A DNA stretch of 64,000 bases, taken from NCBI GenBank assembly GCA_029204225.1, contig CM055100.1:23941106-24005105 (forward strand), in the 5' to 3' direction. Positions 53,801 through 64,000 of the stretch are shown piece by piece. Numbering within the stretch: the first letter of the stretch is position 1; each line of letters opens with the position of its first letter. The translations under genes and the position numbers were made by a program. Source of the stretch: Diphasiastrum complanatum. Lineage: Eukaryota; Streptophyta; Lycopodiopsida; Lycopodiales; Lycopodiaceae. The notes beneath the pieces were generated by a model. It saw only the letters and a program-made list of their open reading frames with translations, searched no databases and was not told the origin of the DNA.

Positions 53801-54198
53801 GTACGTGCTATGAATTTAAAAAATTAAAAAAATGCGATCACTATTGGCAATTCTATTTGTGGTTAGAGCTTTATTGTATTATTTTTATTTGAAGTGAGAC
53901 ATAAGTGACTATTTTCTATTCTTTGAAACTCACCTTTTTGGGGCCATTGCTATTCCTTTGGTTGCTTATTTGTACTTGTGGATGAGTAGATTACTTGTGG
54001 ATGAGTAGATTAACAAGCCTTAGCATAAGCATGAGGCCATGATTTCTCCTTCTCAATTTTAATGCTGGTACAAATATGTGATGTGCATGTGAGTCCATTG
54101 CAAATTTAGATAAGTGAATCAAAATTGATCACCTAAAGCTTTAAGTTCTCATTGTGAGCATTGCCTCATCTCCTCCCATATTTCTTTTCCTCACACAA

Positions 54199-54227
54199 AC
54201 ACACGTGCGCGCGCACACACACACACA

Positions 54228-54270
<43 letters not shown>

Positions 54271-54285
54271 CATATACATACATAT
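54199..54285 (+). repeat. (CA)n-(CT)n-(TA)n compound microsatellite
   Basis: ACACACGTGCGCGCGCACAC runs into CT repeats (54227-54247) and TA/CATA repeats (54247-54285). Confidence 0.95.
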
Positions 54286-54289
54286 CATG

Positions 54290-54560
54290 GTTTCAGCGGA
54301 ATGCATTCTGTTGAAATTCATTTTTTAATTATTTTTATTATATCTCATAGTTGCAGCGAATTGTGATTCGAAAAAAAAATCAATTAATATTATTTTACTT
54401 CTCAATTTTTTTTGTTTATGTATAGAATAAATTGAAGTTATGCAGCCATCTCTATCATTCCAAAGCTAGCATTTTGCTATGTTTTGGTAGGGTTTGATAT
54501 GGTTCAATACGGTTTGCTGTGATTTGATGGGGTTTTGCTACGGTTCAATAGGGCTTGCTA
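54290..54560 (+). repeat. Clustered GGTTCAATA / GGTTTGCTA short repeats
   Basis: GATATGGTTCAATACGG, TTTGCTACGGTTCAATAGG and TTGCTACGGTTCAATAAGG recur within 80 bp near 54490-54575. TTGCAGCGAATTGTGATTCG and GTTTCAGCGGAATGC precede. The word usage resembles the flanks of the hAT copies (GGTTGAAAAACG, GGTTCAGGACG). No coding. Confidence 0.5.
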
Positions 54561-54599
54561 CGGTTCAATAAGGTGTAGTGTGTATGGGGTATACATTAG

Positions 54600-55077
54600 A
54601 TTTTTATGTCAGTTGGGTCATGGCTTTTGCATTTAGGTTTAGTTACGAATGAAGCCACAATTGATCTAGAGCTAAGCTATGAAAGCATCACATAAGCAAG
54701 ACTTAACCTTAGAAAGCATGAAAGAGAGAGATTAAGGAGACTAAAGAGAGAGATCAATATCATGAGCTAAATAAAAGACTACAATGCTGCCCCATATATA
54801 CCCTACCAATGAACCCTCAAGTAGGAATTCAAAAATAGAGGGAGGCAAAAGATTTGGAGGGAAAATAGTGTGCCGCCGCCCCAATAGGAGGATCCCCACT
54901 CCAAACCAATATGACCAGGTCCAAAAAATGTGACCAAATAGGGCCCAAGGCCAACCATATAGTCTAAGTGTCAATAATGAATAAAAAAGGGCCCAAGGCC
55001 TGCTTATGCATAAAGTAAAGTAAATGTAAATGGACGTGGCGAATGTAGTGAGCCGAGTCCATAACTCTCCTTGACAC
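54600..55077 (-). mobile_element. 3' LTR of a decayed chromovirus
   Basis: On the minus strand it would start TGTCAAGGAGAGTTATGG (about 55076) after a short T-rich stretch and the end of a chromodomain frame. TAGGGTATATATGGGG on the minus strand (54790-54805) is a plausible LTR TATA box. The left edge is estimated. Confidence 0.5.
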
Positions 55078-55099
55078 AAAAAAAAAACCCAACTGCCGA

Positions 55100-57120
55100 A
55101 AAGAAATTGGATCAAACAACAACAAGCCCTGGTGGATCAACAACTAGATCAACATTTGATGTAGAGGAATCAACAAGGGCAGCAAGAGCACGAGTCTGAT
55201 CCGCAAGTGATGGTGTATGATAAAAGACATTAGTGGGCTCCCATGTGGCCTTTCTCAACAGGACGACCATCCCACTGGACCAAAAACTGAATCTGCCGAC
55301 GGGGCGTCGACTATGGTACAAACGAACCTGTGATATAGCAGCATGTAAAAATGGAAACAACTTTGGGGCAGTAGGAAACTCAGCATCACAAGGAGCATGA
55401 TCCTCAATAGTAGCATGTAATAAACTGACATGGAATACATCACAGGCACGTGTGGAAGTAGGAAGCTGTAAGCGATATGTAACTTATTACGAAGATAGAA
55501 AGGGCAGGTACGAATAAGTACAACAAGCTCAGATTGAAGAGAGGGCCAATAGAAATGGTCTTTGAGACGAGCATAAGACTTCTGAAAACAAAGTGACCCC
55601 CAACAGGGGACGAATGACGATAATCAGAACATGTAAGGTATGCGGCAGGTAGATCATCAAACCATGTAGGAACAATAGCAACAGACGCAAGTCAATATGG
55701 TGGTTCACGTCACATAACGGTGGTAGCGTCGTAGGTTCTGAAAAGACAAAAGCATACTGATGTAATAAGTCAGAGATCACTTGAGGAACAACTGCTGGAG
55801 TAGAAACTGGAGGAACTGCTATTGCACGCTGAACACATAATAAGGCTGCACAATGAGCCTTTGGCAGGCTGCGAATAAATTGCTTTCCACTGATCAACTG
55901 GAAGTCTCCCTAAGAATCAATGCCAACAAGTGAGCGTGTAACTGCACCATGTACAAATATCAATGTCTGTTGCGTCAAGTCCAGTGTAAGGGCCCCAAGG
56001 GATGCAAACCAATCAGCACCAAGGATAAGATCATAACGCTCCATATGAATAATGTAAAGATCTGCTTGTCTAGAAAAATCTCCAATGCGGTATGGCAATT
56101 CCTGAAACATCTGAGAACTTCGAAAAGAGTGTGAATTGGCAACCTCAACTATGAGAGGCTGTGGAGTAGGAACTAGTGAAGCACGGATCCGACTGGTGAT
56201 ATAACTGTTGATAAAAGAATGAGTGTTGCCGGTATCAACTTAAGCATTATACTCACGACCAGTAATGCGTACATGTAACCGAATGGAGCAAGGACTAGGA
56301 CGCCCTGTCCAAGTAGCATAGGCAAGCTGAGCATAGCAAGTACCAGGAAGTAAATCAGTGGAAGGCTCAGGAGATAGGTCAGGCTCATCAGAAATATGAA
56401 TGTAGATATTGGAATCATCTGGAGTAGTGCCCTCATGGTAAAAAATAGTAGTAGTAGTAGGGAGGGGCTGACGGCAATCACGGGCAAGATGGTCAGGACT
56501 CTTACAACGAAATCAAAGACGCTTCTGCTGAAGGTCAGCGAACTTTGCAGGCGTGTATGTTGGACAAAAGCAGGACGAGGGGTCGGAGGACGAGAAGACG
56601 AAGGGACAATGGAAGGAGCCGGAACATAAGTGGAAGGTGTAGAGGTGGACGCAGTGGGAAAAGATGAAGCAGAAGGACGGGGTCGGGAGAAGCGGGAAGG
56701 AAAGATGTCAGAGTACTTATGCTGTAAAGTACTGGCAAGAGACGTCGCCTCAACAAGTGAGGGAGGACGGAAGGAAGAAACATTATAACGTAAGGCACCA
56801 CGAAGCCTAGCAATGTAACGAGAAATAAGCTCAGTGGGTTGTAGATATGTGAAAAGATAAGAAAGCTCCATAAACTGATCTGTATAGGAAGCAAGATCAC
56901 TGGTTTGAGTGAGACTACGGAATGTATCACACTGGCGGTGGAGCCACTGAGGATCAATCATAGCATGACGGAGGTCACGACGAAAGGTAGGCCAGATATG
57001 GAGCCCTTTTTGATCAGAATCAACTCGGTAGACCCGCCACCACGTGGCAGCGCGTCCATCTAAGTGTAAAGCAGCCAACTGGATCTTTTGAGGAATGAAA
57101 ATATGTCTAAATCTTATAAC
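55100..57120 (-). pseudogene. Decayed Ty3/gypsy chromovirus gag-pol
   Basis: From 57110 downward: gag (QLAALHLDGRAATWWRVY, RRDLRHAMIDPQ, YIARLRGALRYNVSSFRPPS), a Ser/Pro-rich linker, protease flank (TSRIRASLVPTP; DLYIIHMERYDLILGADW), and the RT linker (LLHQYAFVFSEPTTLPP). The RT and RNase H regions are deleted. It resumes with RLKDHFYWPSLQSELV (integrase finger), and another deletion leads to the chromodomain IQFLVQWDGRPVEK with a frameshift before ATWEPTNVF. It is a different family from elements 1 and 2. Confidence 0.8.
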
Positions 57121-57236
57121 CCTAACCCCCCCCCCCCCTCCTTTTTTTTTGTTAGGTTTTAGAGCCAAACAAACTTTAAAAAGGCCACAAAAAACTTTAA
57201 AAGGCCATATTTTAAAACTTAAAAATACCCTTCTTG

Positions 57237-57264
57237 CTGTGTGTGTGTGTGTGTGTGTGTGTGT
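57237..57264 (+). repeat. (GT)n microsatellite
   Basis: Fourteen GT dinucleotides; a homopolymer C/T run lies at 57128-57150. Confidence 0.95.
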
Positions 57265-57648
57265 CTCACACAACATCTAACACAACATTCTCTTGCTATA
57301 GACTGCTACAGTCTCTCTCTAGGCCCGACACTCTCTCTCCCCAACTCGAAAGACCCTAAAAATGCAAGACAAATGAGTGATTTCAGATTTGAAACAATCT
57401 TTCAAAATCATGAAAGACAACCCAATCTCTATTCACCTCTCACTAGGGCTTACTTTTTCGCTCTAACAGCCATAAATTCTCTCCCATCAATCGGGCAGCA
57501 AGATCTGCACTCTCCGCCCCCCCCCTCGCTCTCTCTCCAAAAGTGCGCCCCAAAATATTTAAAAAACCCTTTTTTGGGCTCCCTTGAGTTAGGGTAAGAG
57601 GAGGGCCCAAAAATGGGTTTTTAAAAAAATTTGAGAAAAAAAGGTACC

Positions 57649-57885
57649 GTGGCACGGCACACGTGCCGTGCCGTACACTCCCACGGCACTAGTGCCGTGG
57701 GAACTATGTATTACATACATACATACCTAAGTTCTGGGACCCTGGGCGCGGCCGCGCTCGGGTTCGTCCGGGGTGGGCGCAATTTTAAATTTTTTTTTTA
57801 CGTGTATTTTAGGCTTCAAAAAACCCCGTGCTCGGGGGTCGGACGCGGGTGCAAAATGGGCCCCCCCCCGGACGTGCATCCTTGA
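57649..57885 (+). repeat. GC-rich palindromic island
   Basis: GGCACGGCAC and GTGCCGTGCC are 10 bp arms around AC. CCCACGGCAC followed by TAGTGCCGTGGG forms a perfect 22 bp palindrome. A NotI-like GCGGCCGC and two related GC-rich words (GCTCGGGTTCGTCCGGGG; GCTCGGGGGTCGGACG) follow. ACATACATAC repeats lie on both sides of the GC-rich words (57710-57726 and 57885-57900). The surrounding sequence is AT-rich, so this is an inserted or amplified piece. Confidence 0.8.
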
Positions 57886-57899
57886 TACATACATACATA

Positions 57900-59075
57900 T
57901 ACTATATGTTCATTTAACATAAATTAAATAAGCATCCTTAATGCTGAATTTTGCCACTAAAACCAAACGTTTTTAGGTTTTAGAAAAAATTGCAAACACA
58001 GTTACGAACCAATCAAAACACTAAAAAATAAAAAAGGTATAAGCTGTCCGACAATTCCATTGGCAACTATGCAGTGTGATATGATCAACTATTGTCCAGT
58101 TAATTATATATGGCAAAAACAGGGTCCTGTAGTGCTTAAATTTTTTCAATAAATTACTGTCAGATCTCCCATAAAAATCTTTGCATTTTGAATCCCATAT
58201 CGCCAAAAAAGAAGAAGGGTGTTTCAAAGCGTTTTGAGACAAAATCCTGAAATGTGGTTTGGAACGGTAATCTCATAGATGCAACAGAATGCGTTTTGCT
58301 GCATCTGCGTTTCAGAAAGTGGAATGCTATTCATAATGCTTTGTATTCTTTTAACTGAAAATTGAAAAAGAATCTAAAAACTGATATTTAACATTCAAAC
58401 CAAAATTGTCTAACCTCTAAAAGAATTTATCAAAACATAAAAAAAACTGGTAATAAGCTTGATAGATTGGAGGTTCAAGATGAGCAATGCTCTAGTAATG
58501 TTTGATGTGTGGGACCTTGTGACAAAGGAGGAAAGACCCACCAATACAAAAGAAACAGGAAGGCTTTATGCATGATAAACATGTCTATAGGTCTTGCTGA
58601 ATTCCTACACACCTTTCAAGGAATTTACAATTGATGATGCACTGGTTATAGAAATTTCTTTAAGAGGAAGAGGCAAAGGCAAGTTCCAAGGAAAAGGGGC
58701 TGCCAACAATCCCAAGAAAGGTCCATGCCCATTTGTGGATTGAAGAACCATGAAGATGCAAGGAGGAGCTAAGGGTAACTCCAACTCTAATGCTAATGCT
58801 AAAGGACCTTGTTAACCCCTAATGTTAATGGGCCATGCCTGTGAGCTATATTTAGGGGCCCATGTTATTTATGTGTGTGAGTACTAATAAGATCAGTCTA
58901 CTCTTCTAAATTATAAGATTTGCATGTTGAATGCACGTTTCATCCTTCCAGAGTCTTCTATGCTTAAGATGCTTCCCATACTAACACTGCTAATCGTTGA
59001 TGTTTCCTTCTAGGTATGCTCATCTGCAGATCTGCACCACCATCATCTCTTATCTTATTTCCTGTGTTGAAAGGC
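57900..59075 (+). other. Interval without recognised gene
   Basis: AT-rich sequence with short frames only. GGTTTGGAACGG and GCGTTTTGCTGCATCTGCGTTTC near 58253-58315 resemble the words seen beside hAT copies. Confidence 0.35.
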
Positions 59076-59109
59076 AATGAAAAAGCAAGCCCTGCTATTA
59101 ACGTCAGTA

Positions 59110-59201
59110 AACGGGCATGAGTGGCCCGTTATGAAATATCCCACGGCCACGGGCTCACCCTGGGACTTGGGATATTTCATAACAGGCCACTCATTCCCGT
59201 T
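59110..59201 (+). repeat. 34 bp inverted repeat with 24 bp loop
   Basis: Arms 59110-59143 (AACGGGCATGAGTGG...) and 59168-59201 are reverse complements with two mismatches. A transcript would fold into a long hairpin. It could be a small foldback element or a small-RNA precursor. Confidence 0.85.
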
Positions 59202-59206
59202 ATCTA

Positions 59207-59916
59207 ATGCAACCTTCACTGCTAAGGACTCGTTTAGTTTGCTGGAAGGAAGTTACTTCAATACACAAGGCTGGTAGCAGAAGGTTGCATGACGTGTCAA
59301 GGGAAAGTCAAGATTTCTGGTTACTTAAAATTTTCAAAAGTCGATTGGTTAATTTGGTTTTACATGCAAGTTCTTTTAAGAAGAAAGAATTGTCGGAGAT
59401 TTTTGAAGAACAAACAAATATTGAAGAATTTTACTACAAATTCTGTGGAATCGGGAAAGATTTTCTAGAAGACAAAAGTCTTTGTAAAGCCAGCAAATTG
59501 ACTCCTGAGTGTCATACAATGGCAAGTTTAAATGATGTGGTATTGTCCGAGACTAGTATACTTGACGCACAAAATTTAGCAAGATGCAAATCATGGACCG
59601 AGAATATTGGTATTGTTACTGCCGAACTTCCCCCCAGAATTGATTTGAGAGAGCATATGAAACGACAAAGAAAAGGTTATCATAACATCAACTTATCAGT
59701 TAAAGATATGATTATTCCATAGATCAGAGATGCTGTAAAGCTTGGGATATTCTCTAGAATTTGTACGAGAATGTAAACCAATCTATGGTTTTCTGCTTAA
59801 CTAAACATTTTGAAAATGGATACATGAGAATCAATTACAGATTATTTCACATAGGAAAAGATCTTAGAGGGCATCTTATAGCTGTTCGAGAAAGTGCCCC
59901 CGATTTAGTTTTGGTG
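59207..59916 (+). pseudogene. Unrecognised protein-coding remnant
   Basis: A 171-codon frame (59207-59722) is hydrophilic and complex in composition (KKELSEIFEEQTNIEEFYYK; LPPRIDLREHMKRQRKG). One frame change after 59722 continues in the same style (LYENVNQSMVFCL; RINYRLFHIGKDLRGHL; VRESAPDLV) until about 59916. I do not recognise a family. The codon-like quality on both sides of the shift suggests a decayed gene or transposon protein and not chance. Confidence 0.4.
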
Positions 59917-59919
59917 TCC

Positions 59920-60825
59920 ATTATGCTCACTAGCTTATCAATAGCATATCAAAATTCTCCACCTTTCTTCAGCCCTCCTCTCTCCAATCTCCTAAGCTCC
60001 CTCCTAAGCTCTAAGATTCTTCAGAGTTCCAGACTTCCAAATTGCTACAAGTTCTTCAAAGTCCACTCCCTAAACTCTCTCAAAGTTCACACTCTGTGCC
60101 CTAATAGGCATCCCCATTCTCATTTTCTCTTCCTATTCTTGTTCTCCTTCCCTCTCTCCTCTTCTTCACTCTGCTTGGAACTTCTCTCTTCTTACAATGC
60201 TATCTCATGGTTGTCTCCTTGCATGAATGAGGCCTCACCATTCAATGCGAATATGGTGACTCCTTGACAGTTTGTTATAGTGATTGGTCAGGTAACTACA
60301 CACCAGTTGATTGTAGACTTGTTAGAGTGCTAGTTCTTTTCAGGATCTTGTAACTCAATATTTACACATTTGAATGAGTTTACAAAATCATTAAGAGGCA
60401 TATGTGACAATCATCATTACAATTCAACTGAGGTGTCTATGACGACCATAGAAATGCAGTTAATGATTCATAGAAATGCAAAGTAGCTAAAACAGTACTA
60501 AGGTTCATGCATCACAAATAGAATGAATCATACTTCATCAACCACAACATACATGATGTTATGGCGTACAAGGATGAATCTGATAGATGTGGATCAGAAC
60601 CAGTTAGTTGCTTATTGATTAAAAAAGTGTATAAGATGACAATGTGTGAGTATACAAGATGAGAATGCGCTCAACGATTCATGTATGAATCAACAATGGA
60701 GTCATTCTTGTATTCTTATATTTAGCTAATGGTTTGATCTATTTATACACTTATTAGATTATGGATTATGTACATTGAACTACTAGGCTAGGTGTATTTT
60801 CCGCACTAATTCCCAACAGAGGGGG
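59920..60825 (+). other. Interval without recognised gene
   Basis: A C/T-rich stretch at 59950-60260 keeps a low-complexity frame open. The rest is AT-rich with no similarity I can name. Confidence 0.35.
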
Positions 60826-60829
60826 TTAT

Positions 60830-62548
60830 AGAAGAGGAGGGTGAGGGTGTGGGGGGGGGGGGGTGGGACACAAGATTTGTTCGTGAGAAAAGGTGGTCTC
60901 TGGTAGTAGGATCATGAATATGGTAAGTAGTACACACTCTCTCCATATGTACCAAGGCAGCATGCCCCTTACGCAGGCGATATAGAGCAATAGAGCGAAA
61001 AGTGAGTAAGAGGCCGATGAATAATACACCTAGATAGGTGCATGATGTAACAATCTCCAGCTGCTGTGCATCATAATAAAAAGCGTCATCTCTCATATGC
61101 TGCCGATTTGTGTTAAACACCATAACTTTGGTCTTAGCAATATTCACCGTCAAGCCCCACACTAAGCAAAAACCATATAGTGCATCAAGATGTCGCTGTA
61201 ATCCAGTAGAGGATATCAATGCCACATCATCCGCATACAGTAGGATAGGGATAATAACATTAGCAAGAGGACATCCATCACCCCCTCCTCTTTGATGATC
61301 CGCTCTAGATCATCAATGTACAATGCAAAAAGAGTGGGAGAGAGTGGACATCCCTGCTTGACTCCAACTGTGCTCTAGATAGAAGGCGACCAGCTGCTGC
61401 CATCTCTGAAACGTGCTAAAACCCTCTCATATAAGGCGCTGATAGCCATAACGATATCCTGTGAGAAGCCAAGTGAAGATAAGCGCTGAAGTAGCAGGTG
61501 CCGTGGAACTGAGTCAAAGGCCTTGCGGAAATCCACAAAGCAGCAGTATACTCTCTGTCTCCGATGTCGAGCCTCCTCTATGATGCAGCGTAGGACAAAT
61601 GCATGATCAATGGTAGAGTATCCGGGTCTAAAGCCAGCCTGTCCAAGAGCAAATAACTCATCTGATTCCGCCTGGGATCCAACCATAGACTGCGGAACTG
61701 AGCCATAAAGCTTCGCCATTGTGTGACTGATCATGAGAGTGCGATAGTTATCCACGTTCATTGGATCACCAGCCTTGAGAATGGGATGGAGAAGGTTCGT
61801 GCACCAGTTGGTGGGGAAGTCCGAGGTAACAGCCAAGTTAAAAGTGTGGGCAATGTAAGGAGAGAGAAGCTGGGAGACAAGTTTGAGGAAGTTTGTGTTA
61901 AGAGAGTCGACGTCCTTCGCTTTATGGGATTGGGCTTTACTAATCGCGAATTCAATTTGGTCAGAGGTAAAAAGAGAGAATGTAGCGGGTCGAGTGATAG
62001 GGATAGGCGGAGCATCTGTAGTGTATAAGCAAGTAGCATTCTTCACCCAAGTGTCAATATCAATAGGTGAAAGTAAGGAAGATTTCTTAGAAAAGATTTT
62101 TCAGAAATGAGAGGAGGAAGAGGAAAGGGAGTCTATAAGTTTCTTGTTAGAGAGTCTCTTTTCTTTTTATTAACTACATGACGATATTGCTTTTGTACGT
62201 GTACTAAAAGATTAGGAGAGTGATGCATGGCGTATACCACTTGCTTATGTAAGGCGTGGCAATCATGGTCATACCATCGGTTATAGGTCTTTCAATGAGT
62301 GGGATATGTCTTAGGGGGAAAGGCCTGGGTGGTGGCTTGTATAAGGGAGAGCGACAAGAAGCTGGCTTGTTGCTCAATAGGAGAGGAGAAGGGAAAATCT
62401 TGCAAAAGAGAGTTGAGCGCGACTATGTAGCGTGGGATGAGATGAGTACGAAAAGAAAAGTGAGGTGTAGTGGTCTTGGGTCGAATAGTTGGAAGGGGAG
62501 AGGTCTGGCCAACAGAGAGTAAGAGCGGTGAGTGATCAGCAAGGGTAG

Positions 62549-62550
<2 letters not shown>
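60830..62550 (-). pseudogene. LINE retrotransposon copy 1: endonuclease end and reverse transcriptase
   Basis: From 62530 downward the minus strand gives ADHSPLLLSVG, the closing motif of the APE-type endonuclease. A linker leads to RT: ISKAQSHKAKDVDSLN, LLHPILKAGDP, YRTLMISHTMAKL, LGQAGFRPGYSTIDHAF, FVDFRKAFDSVPR (catalytic D). After a stop near 61375 come VGVKQGCPLSPTLFAL and, in another frame, LLYADDVALIS (catalytic YADD). The frame ends LRKGHAALVHMERVC near 60940, and the 3' part is missing. This is a LINE without LTRs, inactive through stops and frameshifts. Confidence 0.9.

Positions 62551-62551
<1 letters not shown>

Positions 62552-62600
<49 letters not shown>
62552..62600 (+). repeat. 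(GA)n microsatellite between two LINE copies
   Basis: About 24 GA dinucleotides. It is bounded on the right by the (AAT)n/GAATTA tail of LINE copy 2 and on the left by the endonuclease end of copy 1. Confidence 0.95.
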
Positions 62601-62603
<3 letters not shown>

Positions 62604-64000
62604 AGAATTAGAATTATTATTATTAACGTCTTTTGGTGCCCAGGGGCACATAAGACAAAAGAGAGTACAAAATGTGAGAAGCATTGTTCGCATAAGGACT
62701 TATTTACCAATGAAAAGACAGTAAAACTAAAACTAAAATATCGATCTCTCTGTCTCTAAGAGAAAAAGTATCCAAGCTTGACCACCAGCTGGTGAGGGTA
62801 CAAAGCAAGAGCTTAACCACCTGCTCCGCGGAGGAAACTAGCTACGAGCAAGCCGAAAGTAATGAGTGATGGTAGTAGTGGGTCGTGATGTAGGCTGGTG
62901 GGAGGCGTATGAAGATCTAGTAGCACTGGATCGAGCCGAAACTCTCTGTGTCTTCGATCTTCGGACGGGGACGTCAAAATCCGCAACCGAAATATCCACT
63001 CTGCCTCGCTTCTGGAAGAACTGAGTAATGTGAGCCTGACTGGAATCCATATCTGAGAGCGTAGGTAGAAGTGAAGCTCGTAAAATATACATCTCTCTCA
63101 AAAGAAGACCCACACATCTAGCATCTGGATACTCGAGGAAGGAGCTCAACGTGAGGGGAATATCTCGGTATAAACAATGGTATCGTCCTCTAATCTCATA
63201 GTATACTGGGCAGCGAAAGATGAAATGAAACTCATCTTCCACCTCCTGAAGAGAACAAAGCTGACATATCCGCTGCAATCTGGGAGTGTCTGTGTATCTA
63301 CCTGTCTCGATAGCAAGCTGATGAGAAGAGACTCGAAGCTGTCCTATACGATATCTCAGACCAAAAGATAGCGTCTGTGTAAGATAAACTGGAAGAATAG
63401 GCAAGCCCGAAACGTCCAGCCGTAAAAGATGTGTGCCATAATAATGTAGCTTGACCCTATCTGGATCAGGATGTGACCATATAGTGCGTATGTAGCTCCG
63501 GTAGATCTGCTGTCTGATATAAGCATGGGTTCCATTCGGAAGATCAAGTGCGGATAAACCCCAAGTCTGAAGAAGGGCTGAGACACTGCGATACCAAGAG
63601 TGCTTGGCTCCCTGATCTGCAATGGTACAAGATGAAGTGAGAGCAGCAACAATGTATCTGGAGGTATCTAGATCTGATACCCTGTGAAGAAAGGTGATGA
63701 TCTGAAACATAGCACCAACAACTAATGGAGGAGAAGCAAACTCGGCTAGTATGATATCATGTGGTACTGAGGGCTTAGCCCGGATTATCCTACTGAGCAT
63801 GAGAATCTGGATACGAGTAAGATCTCTCCATGTATCGCGTGATAAATCAGGGCACCAAGTCTCAGCCGAATATAGCACAACTGGGGAGACAGTAGCAAAA
63901 AATAGTAGGCATCTGGTAGCAGGATCCTGCACATAATAAGTAGAGCAAAATCTCTCCATATGCACAAGAGTGGTATGCCCCTTGCGGAGCCTGGCGGTGG
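62600..64000 (-). pseudogene. LINE retrotransposon copy 2: C-terminal region and 3' tail, runs off the window
   Basis: The 375-codon frame 63965-62838 starts LRKGH...VHMERFCSTYY, the same segment at which copy 1 ends, so both belong to one family. It contains YSAETWCPDLSRDTWRDL and a zinc finger CQLCSLQEVEDEFHFIFRC (C-X2-C-X8-H-X4-C). A Ser/Arg/Thr-rich end precedes the stop at 62838. A 3' UTR follows to about 62600 and closes with TAATAATAATTCTAATTC repeats, the expected LINE tail. RT and endonuclease would lie beyond 64000. Confidence 0.88.

Noticed and set aside
55529-55700. Hydrophobic frame resembling membrane segments
   Set aside because: It is the wrong-frame continuation of the decayed chromovirus pol after the PR-RT linker.
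59920-60267. Ser/Leu/Pro-rich C-terminal continuation of the 168-codon frame
   Set aside because: C/T-rich DNA keeps the frame open by composition; protein-like sequence stops near 59916.

Overview
The window is nuclear DNA of a seed plant. Two host genes on the + strand are stretched by very long, transposon-filled introns, and most of the remaining bases are decayed or recent mobile elements. The 27 kb intron in an ORC4 gene, the nested Ty3/gypsy chromoviruses, and the many hAT and LINE remains suggest a large-genome plant, most likely a gymnosperm. That taxonomic guess is inference; no marker gene is present.

Host gene 1 (about 183-7837, 5' end outside the window) encodes a protein with a TFIIS central-type domain followed by a four-cysteine zinc ribbon. 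Five exons join in frame. A 6.8 kb intron splits the zinc ribbon and holds a rearranged gypsy remnant. Host gene 2 (23416 to beyond the right edge) is ORC4, an AAA+ subunit of the origin recognition complex. Eight exons encode about 200 residues, including Walker A, Walker B and sensor-1. Exons 5 and 6 are separated by a 27.3 kb intron (25864-53154), and the intron after exon 8 is longer than 10 kb.

Between the genes (7.8-23.4 kb) lies a graveyard of short fragments: a LINE 3' end, several Ty1/copia pieces (gag, protease, integrase, LTR and leader), gypsy gag, RT and chromodomain pieces, a large TA/GA microsatellite and several small repeats.

The ORC4 intron holds the best-preserved elements. 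Element 1 (28350-34892, minus strand) is a chromovirus with 495 bp LTRs and target duplication TCCAC; it has lost the N-terminal half of its RT. Element 2 (37115-43423, plus strand) is a chromovirus with 358 bp LTRs and target duplication GACAG. Its LTRs differ at two positions, and its pol carries one frameshift and one stop. Both inserted into older hAT transposons. Removing either element rejoins the interrupted hAT sequence. Four hAT pieces of one family are present (27.5-35.1 kb minus, 35.1-35.9 kb plus, 36.2-46.6 kb plus, 49.1-51.7 kb minus). They are recognised by a BED-like finger, a DUF659-type DGWTD core, a CERxWS dimerisation motif and, in two copies, an RG-rich then acidic tail.

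Right of ORC4 exon 8 are a degraded chromovirus (54.6-57.2 kb), a GC-rich palindromic island (57.65-57.88 kb), a 34 bp inverted repeat beside an unrecognised 171-residue ORF (59.1-59.9 kb), and two LINEs of one family in head-to-tail order (60.8-64.0 kb). I did not find a convincing new multigene system. The most noteworthy items are the giant ORC4 intron, the nested insertion history and the unusual hAT family.
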